Source: Sphingobacteriaceae bacterium (GTDB lineage Bacteria; Bacteroidota; Bacteroidia; B-17B0; Aurantibacillaceae). From it: a stretch of 64,000 bases of DNA. The position numbers and the translations under genes were made by a program. Under the pieces are notes generated by a model. The model was not told where the DNA came from, ran no database searches, and saw only the letters and a list, made by a program, of their open reading frames with translations. The DNA lies in the NCBI GenBank assembly GCA_016709575.1, contig JADJMM010000007.1:62001-126000 (forward strand), given 5' to 3'. Numbering within the stretch: the stretch's first letter is position 1; every line of letters begins with the position of its first letter. Of the stretch, positions 42,601-51,404 are shown piece after piece.

Positions 42601-43408
42601 ATCCAAAAATATTTGACGACAAAGAACGTGGTGCTGAAGCCAAAAATTATTTGCCGATGCTCAGGCGATGCTGAAAAAAATTATTGATGAAAAATGGCTA
42701 CAAGCTAATGCTGTTATCGGAATTTACCCGGCACAAACCGTAAATCACGACGATGTGGAAGTATTAAGTGAAGACGGTAAAAATGTGAAATGTACTTTCC
42801 ATACAACCGTCAGCAAACTAAAAACCGGCAGGACAACACAATATTGCTTAGCTGATTTTATTAAACCAAAAGAAGTTGCTAATAAAGATAATGCAATAGA
42901 TTATGTTGGTGCTTTTGCTTTAACAACAGGAATTGGTATTGATGAGAATGTAAAAACGTTTTGAGAAAGATCACGATGATTACAGCGCTATTATGTTGAA
43001 AGCGATTGCTGATCGTTTAGCTGAAGCGTTTGCGGAATTAATGCATAAGAAAGTCCGTACCGAAATTTGGGCTTATGCTAAGAATGAAACCTTGAGTAAC
43101 GAAGATTTAATTAAGGAAGAATACGCTGGTATTCGTCCTGCACCAGGTTATCCAGCGCAACCTGATCACACTGAAAAACTACAATTTGGAAATTATTGAA
43201 TGTAGAAAAAGAGACAGGAATAATTTTAACCGAGAGCTTAGCAATGGTTCCAATAGCTGCGGTTAGCGGATTGTATTTCGCCAATAAGGAAGCGCAATAT
43301 TTCGGAGTAGGGAAAATCACAAAAGAACAAGTAGAAGATTATTCGAAACGCAAGAACATGAAGTTTGAAATAGTTGAGCGATGGCTCGGTCCTGTATTAG
43401 GTTACTAA
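39699..43408 (+). CDS. metH: B12-dependent methionine synthase (about ten frameshifts)
   Basis: Cobalamin methionine synthase (~1,235 aa reconstructed), transferring methyl from methyltetrahydrofolate to homocysteine. Modules in order: Hcy-binding barrel (RILVIDGAMGTMIQQYKLEE, then the zinc-site VGGCCGTTPSHIKRIAEIA), folate barrel (FMNVGERTNVTGSKKFLRLI), cobalamin cap and domain (ATVKGDVHDIGKNIVGVVL with D-x-H-x-x-G, VIGLSGLITPSLDEMV), and the SAM-reactivation domain (GTVNHD-type region, RPAPGYPAQPDHTEK). Indels are near 39818, 40600, 40690, 42440, 42560, 42640, 42830 and 42960-43200. All domains are present, so a read-error mosaic is likelier than decay. It is controlled by the SAM riboswitch. 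Confidence 0.95.
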
Positions 43409-43411
43409 AAC

Positions 43412-43441
43412 AAAAGGCGGAAATTAATTTCCGCCTTTTTT
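43412..43441 (+). terminator. Rho-independent terminator after metH
   Basis: AAAGGCGGAAA / TTTCCGCCTTT hairpin with a 4-nt loop and a T run, beginning 4 bp after the metH stop. Confidence 0.9.
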
Positions 43442-43464
43442 CTTAACCATAACACGCTCTGTTT

Positions 43465-44421
43465 CTACTTCAGAGCCTCACCCTCTACCAAACGAACATT
43501 GCTTTGTAGTTTAGATAAGAAGTCAAGCGTAAAAATTAAAGAGTAATTATACAACCTCTGTGTTCCCACGCCATGCCATTTTGATAAACACCATTCACAT
43601 CATTATCACTTGTATCGAAAAGTGTTTTGGTTAACTCAGCTAATTCAGGACTAATATTTTTAGTGGATAAAACAGTTTCGCGGAAAGCATTTACTTTTCT
43701 TTTTAAAAGTTTAGCTTTTGATTCGCCTTCTTCCCGAGAAAAACACCTTTTCACTACTTCTTCTGTTATCTGCGCCCGAAATATTTTCAGCACTGTAATT
43801 AGCATTTGTTTTATTTCCGTCGCATATGTTTTCACCATCAGCCGTTAGCACCATACACTTTAGTTCATCAGTGTAATTTAGAAGTTCAGTAGCTGTTTTG
43901 CTAACATCAGAGCCATTAGGTTCACCAGCAAAAAACTTTTCGTTGTTTCATTATGAGTTGCCGAAATTACTGCACTTTGAATAACTTGTTTACTCACACT
44001 TAAAGCTAACAACACCCCAAATACAGCTAGGAAAGTTAGCCCAATAGTTAAGCCTAAGAAGTTTTTGTTGCCTGTTTTCTTCTTCGCGGGTGTGGTATAA
44101 ATACACCGGAAGAAAGACTACAAAAGGCAAAAGTATTCCTAAAAGTAAAAGCACAGAGGCTCTGGCCAATGCATGACTTTGAACAACACTCCCATCATAC
44201 AAATTGAGAACACAATGAAAGAAACAACGTGAAGTGTCTCATTTTTTAACGGGCATCGATTCGTAACTGTTCATTAAGCCAGAGGGTAAAACCAAAAGCA
44301 AAACAAAGTCACTGAAGAAATAATCATCATGCTGGCTCCCGGCCAGGATAATTTTAAAGATGCAGCCAAATAGAATTAAAATGGCGCAACTAATTCCGGC
44401 GATATAAACTGATTTTTTCAT
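43465..44421 (-). CDS. GldL/GldM-like fused membrane protein, copy B (several frameshifts)
   Basis: The reconstructed protein (~320 aa) begins MKKSVYIAGISCAILILFG. It has two GldL-type hairpins (FGCIFKI..WPGASMMIISS and GVLFKVMHWP.ASVLLLLG), a further membrane helix leading into LALSVSKQVIQS, which resembles the GldM segment after its transmembrane helix, and a periplasmic domain. The end of the domain, AWEH..YNYS.....LSKLQSNV, matches the WE..nF...LS.LQ pattern of GldM's first domain. Indels occur near 44330-44360, 44185, 43930, 43700-43740 and 43555, and the stop is TAG at 43465. It is a paralogue of copy A, 17 bp downstream of it. GldL and GldM together form the T9SS/gliding motor; here both kinds of segment are on one chain. 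Confidence 0.55.
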
Positions 44422-44438
44422 GATTTAGTTTTTTAGAG

Positions 44439-45616
44439 TTATACTTCGGTTTCTATCAAACAAATGTTTTTCTCAATGTCGCTTAAACGGGAAAGAGCAC
44501 TAATCAACATATTATTTCTGAAGTTGGCTTCTTCCCAGGTTTTTAATGTTTCACCTTCGCCTACGGAGTTTGTGTTTAATAAGCCATTAATTTTCGTTGA
44601 TAGTTTTTCATTTTGCGTAGCGACTTTTAAAACAGTTGATTTATAATTATCAATTGCTGTTTTTAAAGCAGTAGCATTATTAGTTCCTTGCCCGTTTAAG
44701 AGAAGAGCATTTACGATATCGTAATTATCTTTTCTTATTATGTCGTTAGGATGAAGCACTAAATTTTGAGCAGTGGCTTTATCAACGCCTTCAACATATT
44801 CAACCAATTCAATGCGCATTGCATAAATTAATTTCTTAGCAGCCGACGCGCTTTCGCTTACCGATTTAAAATTTTCTAATCGCGAAACCTGAGTACTGTC
44901 GTTTGATAGCTCACTTAACAATCTTTCTTTTTTCTTCTCAAAGTACTTTACGATATTCGAATTGTCTGCTTCGTCTCTTGAAAAACGCTCTAGTACCGGC
45001 CCGGAAACATTCATGGTCAGTAAAGTTGTTAAAACAATAGCGTACATCGATAGTGTAATAACAAACACAAATTGCCCGGCATTCATGGCGTTTGTTTTAA
45101 TCTTCATGTTTGTACAGAGTGGACTGAAAGCGCCAATCAAAGCAAACGAACCAACAACTAGTAAAGGCCCTGCGCCCGGCCAATGCATCATTTTGAATAA
45201 AGTAGCCAATTCAAAAATGATTAGAGAAACCGCGCCAAGTGTCTAAATGCGCTTTTCATTTCCGGGGATATTTTCTCTTTTAGTTTAGAAAAGAGAAGAA
45301 GTGGAATGAAAATGCCTAACAGAATTATCCAACCAACCTGCAACAACATTGCTGTTCCTGGCCAGTGCATCACTTTAAATAAAATACCAATCATTAAAAT
45401 GGTACCGCCAAGAAAAGCAGATAGGTTTACGCCTATACCTTTTTTAGTAGCGCTGTAATTTAAATAGAGTGCAGAAGGAAAGAACACAAAACAGAGAATA
45501 AAAAACCCGAGTAATAAGGAAATTGCAGAACCGGGCCAATGGAAAATCTTGAAGACAGTTCCTAACGCGATTAGCGAAAGGGAGATGACGCCTCCATATA
45601 TCGTAGCTTTTTTCAT
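44439..45616 (-). CDS. GldL/GldM-like fused membrane protein, copy A (one frameshift)
   Basis: ~393 aa. Three membrane hairpins each carry a GldL-like FKxxHWPG motif: GTVFKIFHWPGSAISLLLG, GILFKVMHWPGTAMLLQVG and ATLFKMMHWPGAGPLLVVG. A fourth helix leads into LTMNVSGPVLERFS, very like the GldM N-terminal helix and what follows it. The periplasmic helical domain ends TWEEANFRNNMLISALSRL, also GldM-like. The frameshift at ~45235 separates hairpins 1-2 from the rest. The ATG at 45614-45616 is preferred; the open frame continues upstream into a PadR-like remnant. Function unknown; a PMF-driven or scaffold role is inferred from GldLM. Confidence 0.6.
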
Positions 45617-45787
45617 AGGATAATAATTTTTATAGGTTAGTAATAGGGTGGTTTCTTCTTCTATCTCCCAGAGTTCGTGTTTAAAGAATTTGGGAATGGT
45701 TTTGTTATAGAAGTCCTCTTTGTTATCGACTAATAGTTTTAAAACTATTGTCTTTAATGTCCCTTTTATTAATTCTGATGAATACAT
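45617..45787 (-). pseudogene. PadR-type regulator N-terminal stub
   Basis: MYSSELIKGTLKTIVLKLL is the characteristic start of PadR winged-helix regulators of Bacteroidota, which are about 110 aa. After about 22 residues the similarity stops, with no GYEI or GALYPAL motif. The frame continues through FFKHELWEIEEETTLLL straight into copy A without a stop. It looks like an internal deletion fusing a PadR start to another short coding segment. An intact N-terminal extension of copy A cannot be excluded. Confidence 0.45.
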
Positions 45788-45898
45788 GGTGTAATAATGT
45801 TGATGTTGGGACAAAGATACATAAGAAGTGGATACATATGAAACCTATGTATTGAAAATGTACTTAACACGTTGAAAATCAATTAGAATAAATTTTGA

Positions 45899-46037
45899 CC
45901 CCCTCCCCCTACGGGTACTCCCCCTTAAAAAAGGGGGAGAAATTGTTAGGTCAAAAACGAGTTAATAGGAGGAAAATTTTCTCCCCTTTTTTAAGGGGAG
46001 ACAGCCTAATTCGCCGAAGGCGAATAGCAGAGGGGTT
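45899..46037. repeat. MITE-like composite inverted-repeat element
   Basis: A ~140-bp non-coding block of hairpins: CTCCCCCTT/AAGGGGGAG (45918-45939), CTCCCC/GGGGAG (45981-46000) and ATTCGCC-GAA-GGCGAAT (46009-46025). It is bounded by CCCCCTCCCC on the left and AGAGGGG on the right, so the whole unit is an imperfect inverted repeat. Similar C/G-rich palindromic units are scattered between genes in this phylum. It abuts the nadD stop codon and could act as its terminator. Confidence 0.65.
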
Positions 46038-46604
46038 TTACTTATAAAAATTCATGCTGCCAACATACTCCCAAGCTTTTGGTGGAAGAAAAAGACTTAC
46101 ATCTTTTTGTTTTAATGGCATCACGAATAAACGTAGAAGAAATATCCATCATCGGCGCTTTGTAAAAATTACATTCGGATGCGAATCAAATTTACTTTCG
46201 CCGCAATTCGGACGAGGATAAACAAACAATTTAAATTGCTTTAAGATCTCTTCGTAGTTCTTCCATTTATCAAAGGTCACTAAATTATCCTGACCAATAA
46301 TTAAACTGAAAGTATGTTGAGGATATTTTTCTTTTAAATGCGCTAATGTATTTACAGTGTACGAAGGTTGTGGTAAATCAAATTCAATATTGCTGCTTTT
46401 AAATTTTGGATAATCTTCATCAGCAACATTCACCATATACAATCTTTGGTTTTGTCCGAGCAAGGTTTTTTTCTTCAAAGGATTTTGAGGAGAAACAACA
46501 AACCACAACTGTTCCATATCGGTAAACTCCACCATGTAATTCGCAATGGCCATGTGACCAATATGAATGGGATTGAATGAACCGAAAAATAATCCGATGT
46601 GCAT
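46038..46604 (-). CDS. nadD: Nicotinate-nucleotide adenylyltransferase (two frameshifts)
   Basis: Cytoplasmic NAD biosynthesis enzyme (~190 aa) joining nicotinate mononucleotide and ATP. The ATP-binding GxFxPxHxGH motif is in HIGLFFGSFNPIHIGHMAI. Others are WFVVSPQNPLKKK, FSLIIGQDNLVTFDKWKNY and the C-terminal ISSTFIRDAIK (I-S-S-T-x-I-R). The start is ATG 46602-46604; an in-frame ATG 30 bp upstream adds residues unlike the family. A-run indels near 46160 and 46105 break the frame; restored, it ends PPKAWEYVGSMNFYK. Confidence 0.9.
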
Positions 46605-46755
46605 GTTATTTCTTTTTGTCAGGCAAAGGTACAAAATGTCGAGCCAAACTTTACGAAGGTATGCTTAAAATTTTTCAGCTAAAGGACAGGCTAAATTTGG
46701 GCTTTTAAACTGATAAGTCCCACAAGTAGCCATAAAGAATATCTCCCTTGAAATT

Positions 46756-46794
46756 AACCCCACAATAGCCGCTTTTTATGGCTTTTGTGGGGTT
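46756..46794. other. Hairpin between nadD and the recombinase
   Basis: AACCCCACAA (46756-46765) pairs with TTGTGGGGTT (46785-46794); the loop contains a second small pairing (AGCC/GGCT), and TTGTTTT follows. It could be a terminator or part of a recombination site. The 290-bp gap it lies in (46640-46932) holds no gene. Confidence 0.5.
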
Positions 46795-46932
46795 TTGTTT
46801 TGATTGACAAGCTTCACGGCCTTATTGCTTGACGTTTCAAAACAGGCAGAAGCAAAGCGTTTTTACACTTTTGGAAACGTTTTAACGGTTTAATTTCAAT
46901 TTATTTTCATTTTTTTAGAAAAAAATAAATAA

Positions 46933-47933
46933 ATGAAAATATCTATTTCAACAAAGGAGCTTTACGCTAACGAAAAAATTATTGGGTTTAAAAACCGAAT
47001 TCAAAGCCTTAAAACTTGGATGGTAATAAATGACCTGAGTCCGAATACAATGGTTAATTATATTAGAAAAATTTCTGATTTATCCCTTTACTTTAATAAG
47101 CTACCTGAGCAAATTAAAGAAGAAGAAATATCTAGATATTTTGAAAAATTAATCACCCAATCTAAAGGAAGCTCAAAAAGCTCTTTTAAACATACTGTTT
47201 ATGGGTTGAAAATTTATTTTAAAGCATTAGGGATAGAAACAACCATTAAACTTCCTAAAATAAAAGATGAGAATAAATTACCTATAGTACTTAGTAAAAA
47301 CGAATGTATAATGCTATTCAACGGAACACGAAACTTTAAACATCGTCTTATTCTAATGATGATGTATAGCGGAGGACTGAGAGTAAGTGAATTACTAACA
47401 TTGCATTGGGGAGATATTGATGTTCATAGAATGACAATACACATTAGACAATCAAAAGGAAAAAAAGATAGGTATGTACCCTTATCTAGCTTCATACTAA
47501 ATGATTTATTAATTTATATGAAAAATAATACGAAAAGGAAATATGTATTTTATGGAAAAGACAATAGCATTCCAATGGGAAAATCTGGCGTACGATTTTT
47601 GTTAAAAGTGCTGTTAAGAATGCTGGAATTACAAAACAAGGGGTATGTTTACATACTTTAAGACATAGCTATGCAACACATTTATTAGAAGATGGATTAG
47701 ATATTATATCAATCAAAGAATTGTTGGGGCATTCAAAAATTGAAACAACTTTAGTTTATTTGCATATAGTAGATTGTCAAAAGCATAAAAAAAGTTCGCC
47801 GTTAGATTCATTAATGAACTATAAATACGATTCAAAGATAGAGGATTCAAAAGAAAATTTTCTAGACCTTTTAAAAAAAGTAAGTTTCAATGAAAAGAAT
47901 TTCAATAGTCAATTAAGATTGTTTGAGTATTGA
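46933..47933 (+). CDS. Tyrosine recombinase/integrase (XerC/D-like; one frameshift)
   Basis: ~334-aa site-specific recombinase. An N-terminal SAM-like DNA-binding domain (IQSLKTWMVINDLSPNTMVNY) is followed by the catalytic domain with all residues: Arg in MYSGGLRVSELLTLHWGDI, Lys in QSKGKKDRYVPL, H-x-x-R in HTLRHSYATHLLEDG, His in IKELLGHSKIETT, and Tyr in LVYLHI. An indel near 47615-47630 splits the frame (KNAGITKQGVCLHTLRHS). The IntI-specific insertion between the Lys and HxxR blocks is absent. The SPLDSL tail is like recombinases found with IS91/ISCR-type elements. It points rightward into the cassette array, with only 14 bp between its stop and the first half-site. Confidence 0.85.
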
Positions 47934-47935
47934 AA

Positions 47936-47954
47936 CACCTAGGTTGTGTTAGCT
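47936..47954. other. Half attC-like core at the array's left end
   Basis: ACCTAGGTTGTGTTAGCTGC resembles the right half of the attC-like sites (TAGGTGCTGTTAGCTG), but no left half lies beyond it; the recombinase coding region starts there instead. It marks the distal boundary of the cassette array. The core GTTAGC is also the stop codon of the first cassette gene. Confidence 0.55.
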
Positions 47955-48629
47955 GCTGGTTTTCATTTTCATTAAGTTGTCATGCACAGAGTCTTTCCTC
48001 ATATTGTTTTTTTCTTTCCAAAATTTCATAGTTGGAAAGGCAATGTAAATAGTCTGATATGTTCCATATCTAACATTTTGTCTACACTCTCCGTAAATAG
48101 CCTGTATTGTTGTCGAGTCTTTGGTTTTGTTTTCGTCATAAACTGAGCAATGATTTAGCTCTTTACGATTGTCTTTTTCGTCAACTAAGTAAAATCTCGA
48201 GTCAGCCAAATTTATGATACCTCCTTTAAGTTCGAATTTGGTTAGTAATATCCCGTCTTTCGGAATTCTATAGATACGACGAGAGCCTTCATATTCTTTT
48301 TCTGCTCCATTAGTTTGATTATAGTAAATATAAACTGTCCCAAAAGTCTTTTGGAATAAGAAAAGTGTCTTTTGATGGCAAGTTAATATATAGCATGATA
48401 AAGAATATTATGAAAGGAACGAATGAAATACCAAATTGAATAAGAGGTCTAATTTGTTTTGCAATTCCACCCATTAATATAAGTACAAATCCTACTCCCA
48501 TTAAAATGAAAAACAGGTAAGTTGGGTATCCCCCAAAACAAACATTAAAATATTTAATAGTCCACCAATAAATATTGATGACCAACCAAAAGTTTTAATA
48601 ATTAAGTTCTTCTTTGTCATTGGCGTCAT
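47949..48629 (-). CDS. Cassette gene: DUF6843-like membrane protein (frameshifted)
   Basis: ~227 aa reconstructed from ATG 48627-48629 (MTPMTKKNLIIKTFGWSS). Two or three hydrophobic helices (FILMGVGFVLILMGGIAKQ, FGISFVPFIIFFIMLYI) precede a soluble domain, IPKDFWGTVYIYYNQTNG and EYEGSRRIYRIPKDGILLTKF, the DUF6843 pattern. Indels are near 48530 and 48345. The C-terminus ends in KMKTSS, and its TAA is supplied by the att core. Function unknown; it is the most distal cassette. Confidence 0.6.
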
Positions 48630-48640
48630 TTTAAACTTGC

Positions 48641-48817
48641 AGCTAACGTTTTGGAGCTACCAGGAGTGCGGTTTGAAACCGTTGTCTACCGAAATGCTAC
48701 TAACAAAGATACTATGTTCATGGACTTTTGCAAAGCGAAAATAATTGTCTTTCGCGGAGCGACCGCTTTTGCAAATGCTTTGATGTCGCCCGCATAAGTT
48801 TTAGGTGCTGTTAGCTG
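48641..48817 (-). repeat. attC-like recombination site 1
   Basis: 177-bp imperfect palindrome: AGCTAACG at one end and GTTAGCT at the other, with inner arms around AGCTACCAGGAGTGCGG and CGCATAAGTTTTAGGTGCT. It also has an internal CTTTTGCAAA.../...GCTTTTGCAAATGC pairing. It separates two minus-strand cassettes. The TAACA...CGTTA asymmetry reads in the same direction as the genes. Confidence 0.75.
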
Positions 48818-49314
48818 TTGGCTTTTTCTAATTTGTCATTTATAATCTGCCTGATTATTCCATGTCCAATAATTCTTGGTCCCTCACGAAATTCATACTT
48901 TAAATTTTCAGTTAAAGTATGAGCGACGTATTCAAATGCATGAATTTTAAGTTTTGCGTCAACCGTGCTGTTGAATTAAATTTCAATAAAAACCGTCATT
49001 TTTTTATAAGGATTGTCCCATTTTAAATCGTATCCATAGAAGAAAAATAATTGAGATAGTCTTAATTTATAATTCTCCCAACCGGATCCGTCATAGTGCT
49101 CATTATTTTCTATTTTATTAAACGCATTGATAATTGCTTCAAAGTCTTCTCTGTTTAATTCTAGTCTGTCGGAAATAATTTGGTTGATTTGACTACTTAT
49201 TTCGTATTCACTTTGAAATAGTTTATTGTCACTTATGTGACTTTTAAAATATCGTTCTTCTGACTTTAAGTTTTCAATTGCATTATTTTTGTCTGCGTTA
49301 GTTTTTGAAGTCAT
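48811..49314 (-). CDS. Cassette gene: small soluble protein of unknown function (in-frame stop)
   Basis: The first 112 residues (MTSKTNADKNNAIENLKSEE ... YGYDLKWDNPYKKMTVFIEI) are helical and charged with no signal peptide. After a TAA at 48976-48978 the same frame stays open for 54 more residues (AKLKIHAFEYVAHTLTENLK, PRIIGHGIIRQIINDKL) and ends with a TAA inside the attC core at 48811. The stop may be a base error or a true shortening. No family was recognised. It is a typical small integron-cassette protein. Confidence 0.55.
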
Positions 49315-49378
49315 ACTCTTGCTTTGAAAAGGCTTTAATTCGTTAAATATTTTTTTTCATATTGTTGTCTAAACTTGC

Positions 49379-49548
49379 AGCTAACGTTTTGGAGCTTTGC
49401 TTCGGCCGTTTTGGAACCGTTGTCTACCGAAATGTTTAAATAAAGATACAATGTTGCTATGCATTTGCAAAGAAAAAATTAAGAAAGTGTCTACCGCTTT
49501 TGCAAATGCTTTGGTGTCTGCAAGGCTGGGGCAAAGGTGCTGTTAGTT
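49379..49548 (-). repeat. attC-like recombination site 2
   Basis: 170 bp, ends AGCTAACG and GTTAGTT. It shares with sites 1 and 3 the TTTTGGAGCT left arm, the ACCGTTGTCTACCGAAATG segment, the TTTGCAAATGCTTT segment and the right arm AAAGGTGCTGTTAG. Confidence 0.75.
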
Positions 49549-49556
49549 GCTGTGCC

Positions 49557-50536
49557 TTATTCTTTAATAAATTTACTTACTATTACTTCTCTTGTGTCTA
49601 CGTTGAAGCATTTAATCATATAAGTACCATTTGTCAAACCGTCAATTTTAAATGTCTTATTAGTTGGCGTTAATATCTCGTTTCCAAGTAAGTCACAAAC
49701 TATAATGCGATAATTTTGAATTGTCTGATTTTCGAGATTCAATGTTATTTCGTTATGTGCAGGATTAGGATAAATTTCAATTACATTTTTATAATAATTG
49801 TTTTTTAGGCCTAACGTCTGCGAACAAGTATTAGTAGTAACTGCGGAAATAGTAGAACTATTTATAGTTAAAAAAGAAGACCAGTGTTCACCACTATAAG
49901 AATTAAAATCGCTGTGAATTATTGATAGAACTGTTTCTCCTAGCCCAACGTCGTTACCGATACCCTCAGTAAAATAAGTATACCCTACATATTGAAAAGA
50001 AATATTAACTACATATGGTTTTAGTCTAAAAGTCTTCCTACATATTCCGTCTGAATAAGCTTCATAATATATACTATCAACAATTCTGTAAAGGTCACCA
50101 CTTGGAGGTGGCGGAGATTTGATGCCTAATGAAGTCTTCACTGTCACCTTTATATAATTAAAATTATAAAGTAATTGTTCAGATGTTTGATTTGGTGATA
50201 TAGTAAATATTTTCTTTCCTAAAGTGTCTTGCCTTACTGCGCCCCAATAACCCGACGAAGCCCCGCCTGATAATCCACAAAATGAGTTTATATTGTTTGT
50301 AATAACTTATGAATAAAACTTTACGTATTTATGGTTGAAATTATTGTGTCACTATTCGGGTAAATTTGATAAACCTGTAAAGATGAGCTTACAGCAGGTG
50401 TTCCTGTCGCTTGAGAGCAAAAATTGCTATGACTCATTTGCCAATAACAATTTTGCATTGGCATTGGAACATATGCTTGACTAAATGTCTTGACATTGCA
50501 AACTATCGCTAATAAAAATATAGTAAATTGTTTCAT
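49557..50536 (-). CDS. Cassette gene: T9SS-exported protein (frameshifted)
   Basis: ~325 aa. Signal peptide FTIFLLAIVCNVKTFSQ, then PMPMQNCYWQMSHSNFCSQA and an unassigned extracellular region. It ends with a full type A T9SS sorting tail: IEIYPNPAHNEITLNL ... YRIIVCDLLGNEI ... LTNGTYMIKCFNVDTREVIV. One or two indels around 50300-50320 and 50150-50290 separate signal and tail. The product should be exported and anchored outside the cell. A mobile cassette delivering a complete T9SS substrate is unusual; no activity is assigned. Confidence 0.7.
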
Positions 50537-50612
50537 AAGATTAAATTTAACAATAAAATTTCAAATGTACAAGGTCAAGCTAATTCGGAGTTAATTCTTT
50601 CGAGGGCATTGC

Positions 50613-50789
50613 AACTAACGTTTTGGAGCTACCAGTAGTGCGGTTTGAAACCGTTGTCTGCCGAAATGCTACTAACAATGATACTATGTTTAATAGACTT
50701 TTGCAAAGAAAAATAAATGTCTTTCGCGAAGCGACCTTGTTTGCAAAAGCTTTGATGTCCGCCCGCATTACTGGTAGGTGCTGTTAGCA
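50613..50789 (-). repeat. attC-like recombination site 3
   Basis: 177 bp, ends AACTAACG and GTTAGCA. The best-paired member: left arm CTACCAGTAGTGCGG against right arm CCGCATTACTGGTAG, one mismatch in 15 bp. It is nearly identical to site 1 over much of its length. Confidence 0.8.
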
Positions 50790-50892
50790 CTTCGCCGTTT
50801 TCTTTCTGAGTTTAGTTTTAAAAAATAGCTTTCTTGTCCACTGATACAAATGTCAATTATTTATGATTCTAAATTTATATTGGCATTTTGCT

Positions 50893-51222
50893 TTAGTGCG
50901 ATACAGATTTTGAAAAATAATTCATTATAACTACTCCAGTTATAATGAATACTATTCCAATAATTGCAGGCATGTCAAGTGTCTGTTTAAAAATTACTAC
51001 CGAAATTATTGCTGTCAGAACAATTCCTAAACCAGCCCAAATAGCATAAGCGATTCCTAATGGAATGGATTTAAGAGCCAATGATAGAAAGTAAAAGCAT
51101 AATATGTAAGCCGCAATTGATATTGTCGATGGAAGCCACTTTGTAAAACCTTCTGACGCTTTCAAAAAGCTTGACCCTAGTACTTCAAGTCCAATTGCAA
51201 TTCCTAAAAATAAATATTTCAT
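50893..51222 (-). CDS. Cassette gene: small multidrug resistance (SMR) efflux protein
   Basis: 109-aa inner-membrane dimeric antiporter of the EmrE/Qac type with four helices. The essential proton/drug glutamate is in IAIGLEVLGSSFLKASEGF (Glu 13). GIAYAIWAGLGIVLTAI holds the conserved Trp, and VIFKQTLDMPAIIGIVFIITG forms the last helices. SMR genes (qac, smr) are classic integron cassettes, which supports the array reading. Likely substrates are quaternary ammonium or guanidinium-type cations. The frame is intact. Confidence 0.93.
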   Translation of the reverse strand: MKYLFLGIAIGLEVLGSSFLKASEGFTKWLPSTISIAAYILCFYFLSLALKSIPLGIAYAIWAGLGIVLTAIISVVIFKQTLDMPAIIGIVFIITGVVIMNYFSKSVSH

Positions 51223-51262
51223 GGTCTGTTTATGTTTTGTATGTAATTTGTCTAACGGTGAG

Positions 51263-51394
51263 TGCTAACGTTTGGCAGCTACAAGAAGTTGGCGATTTCG
51301 GAGACGAAAACTGTCTGCCACCAATGAACTTGATACGAAGCACAAAACTTCATTTAACCACTGAACCGCCAATTTCTTGTAGGTGCTGTTAGCT
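51263..51394 (-). repeat. attC-like recombination site 4
   Basis: 132 bp, ends TGCTAACG and GTTAGCT. Left arm GCTACAAGAAGTTGGCG pairs with right arm CGCCAATTTCTTGTAGGTGC. A shorter class than sites 1-3, with a different central loop. Confidence 0.78.
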
Positions 51395-51404
51395 GTAGTT
51401 CTTT

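Noticed and set aside
39699..43408. metH as a true pseudogene
   Set aside because: All four modules and their key motifs are present in order and the breaks are single-base shifts, like those in other essential genes of the window.
45221..45814. Intact PadR transcription regulator
   Set aside because: Only the first ~22 residues match; the winged-helix core motifs are absent.
46640..46932. tRNA gene as an integrase attachment site
   Set aside because: No cloverleaf or CCA-type 3' end was found; only a hairpin is present.
46933..47933. Integron integrase IntI
   Set aside because: The catalytic residues fit any tyrosine recombinase. The IntI-specific insertion before HxxR is missing and the gene lies at the distal end of the array, so I call it XerC/D-like.
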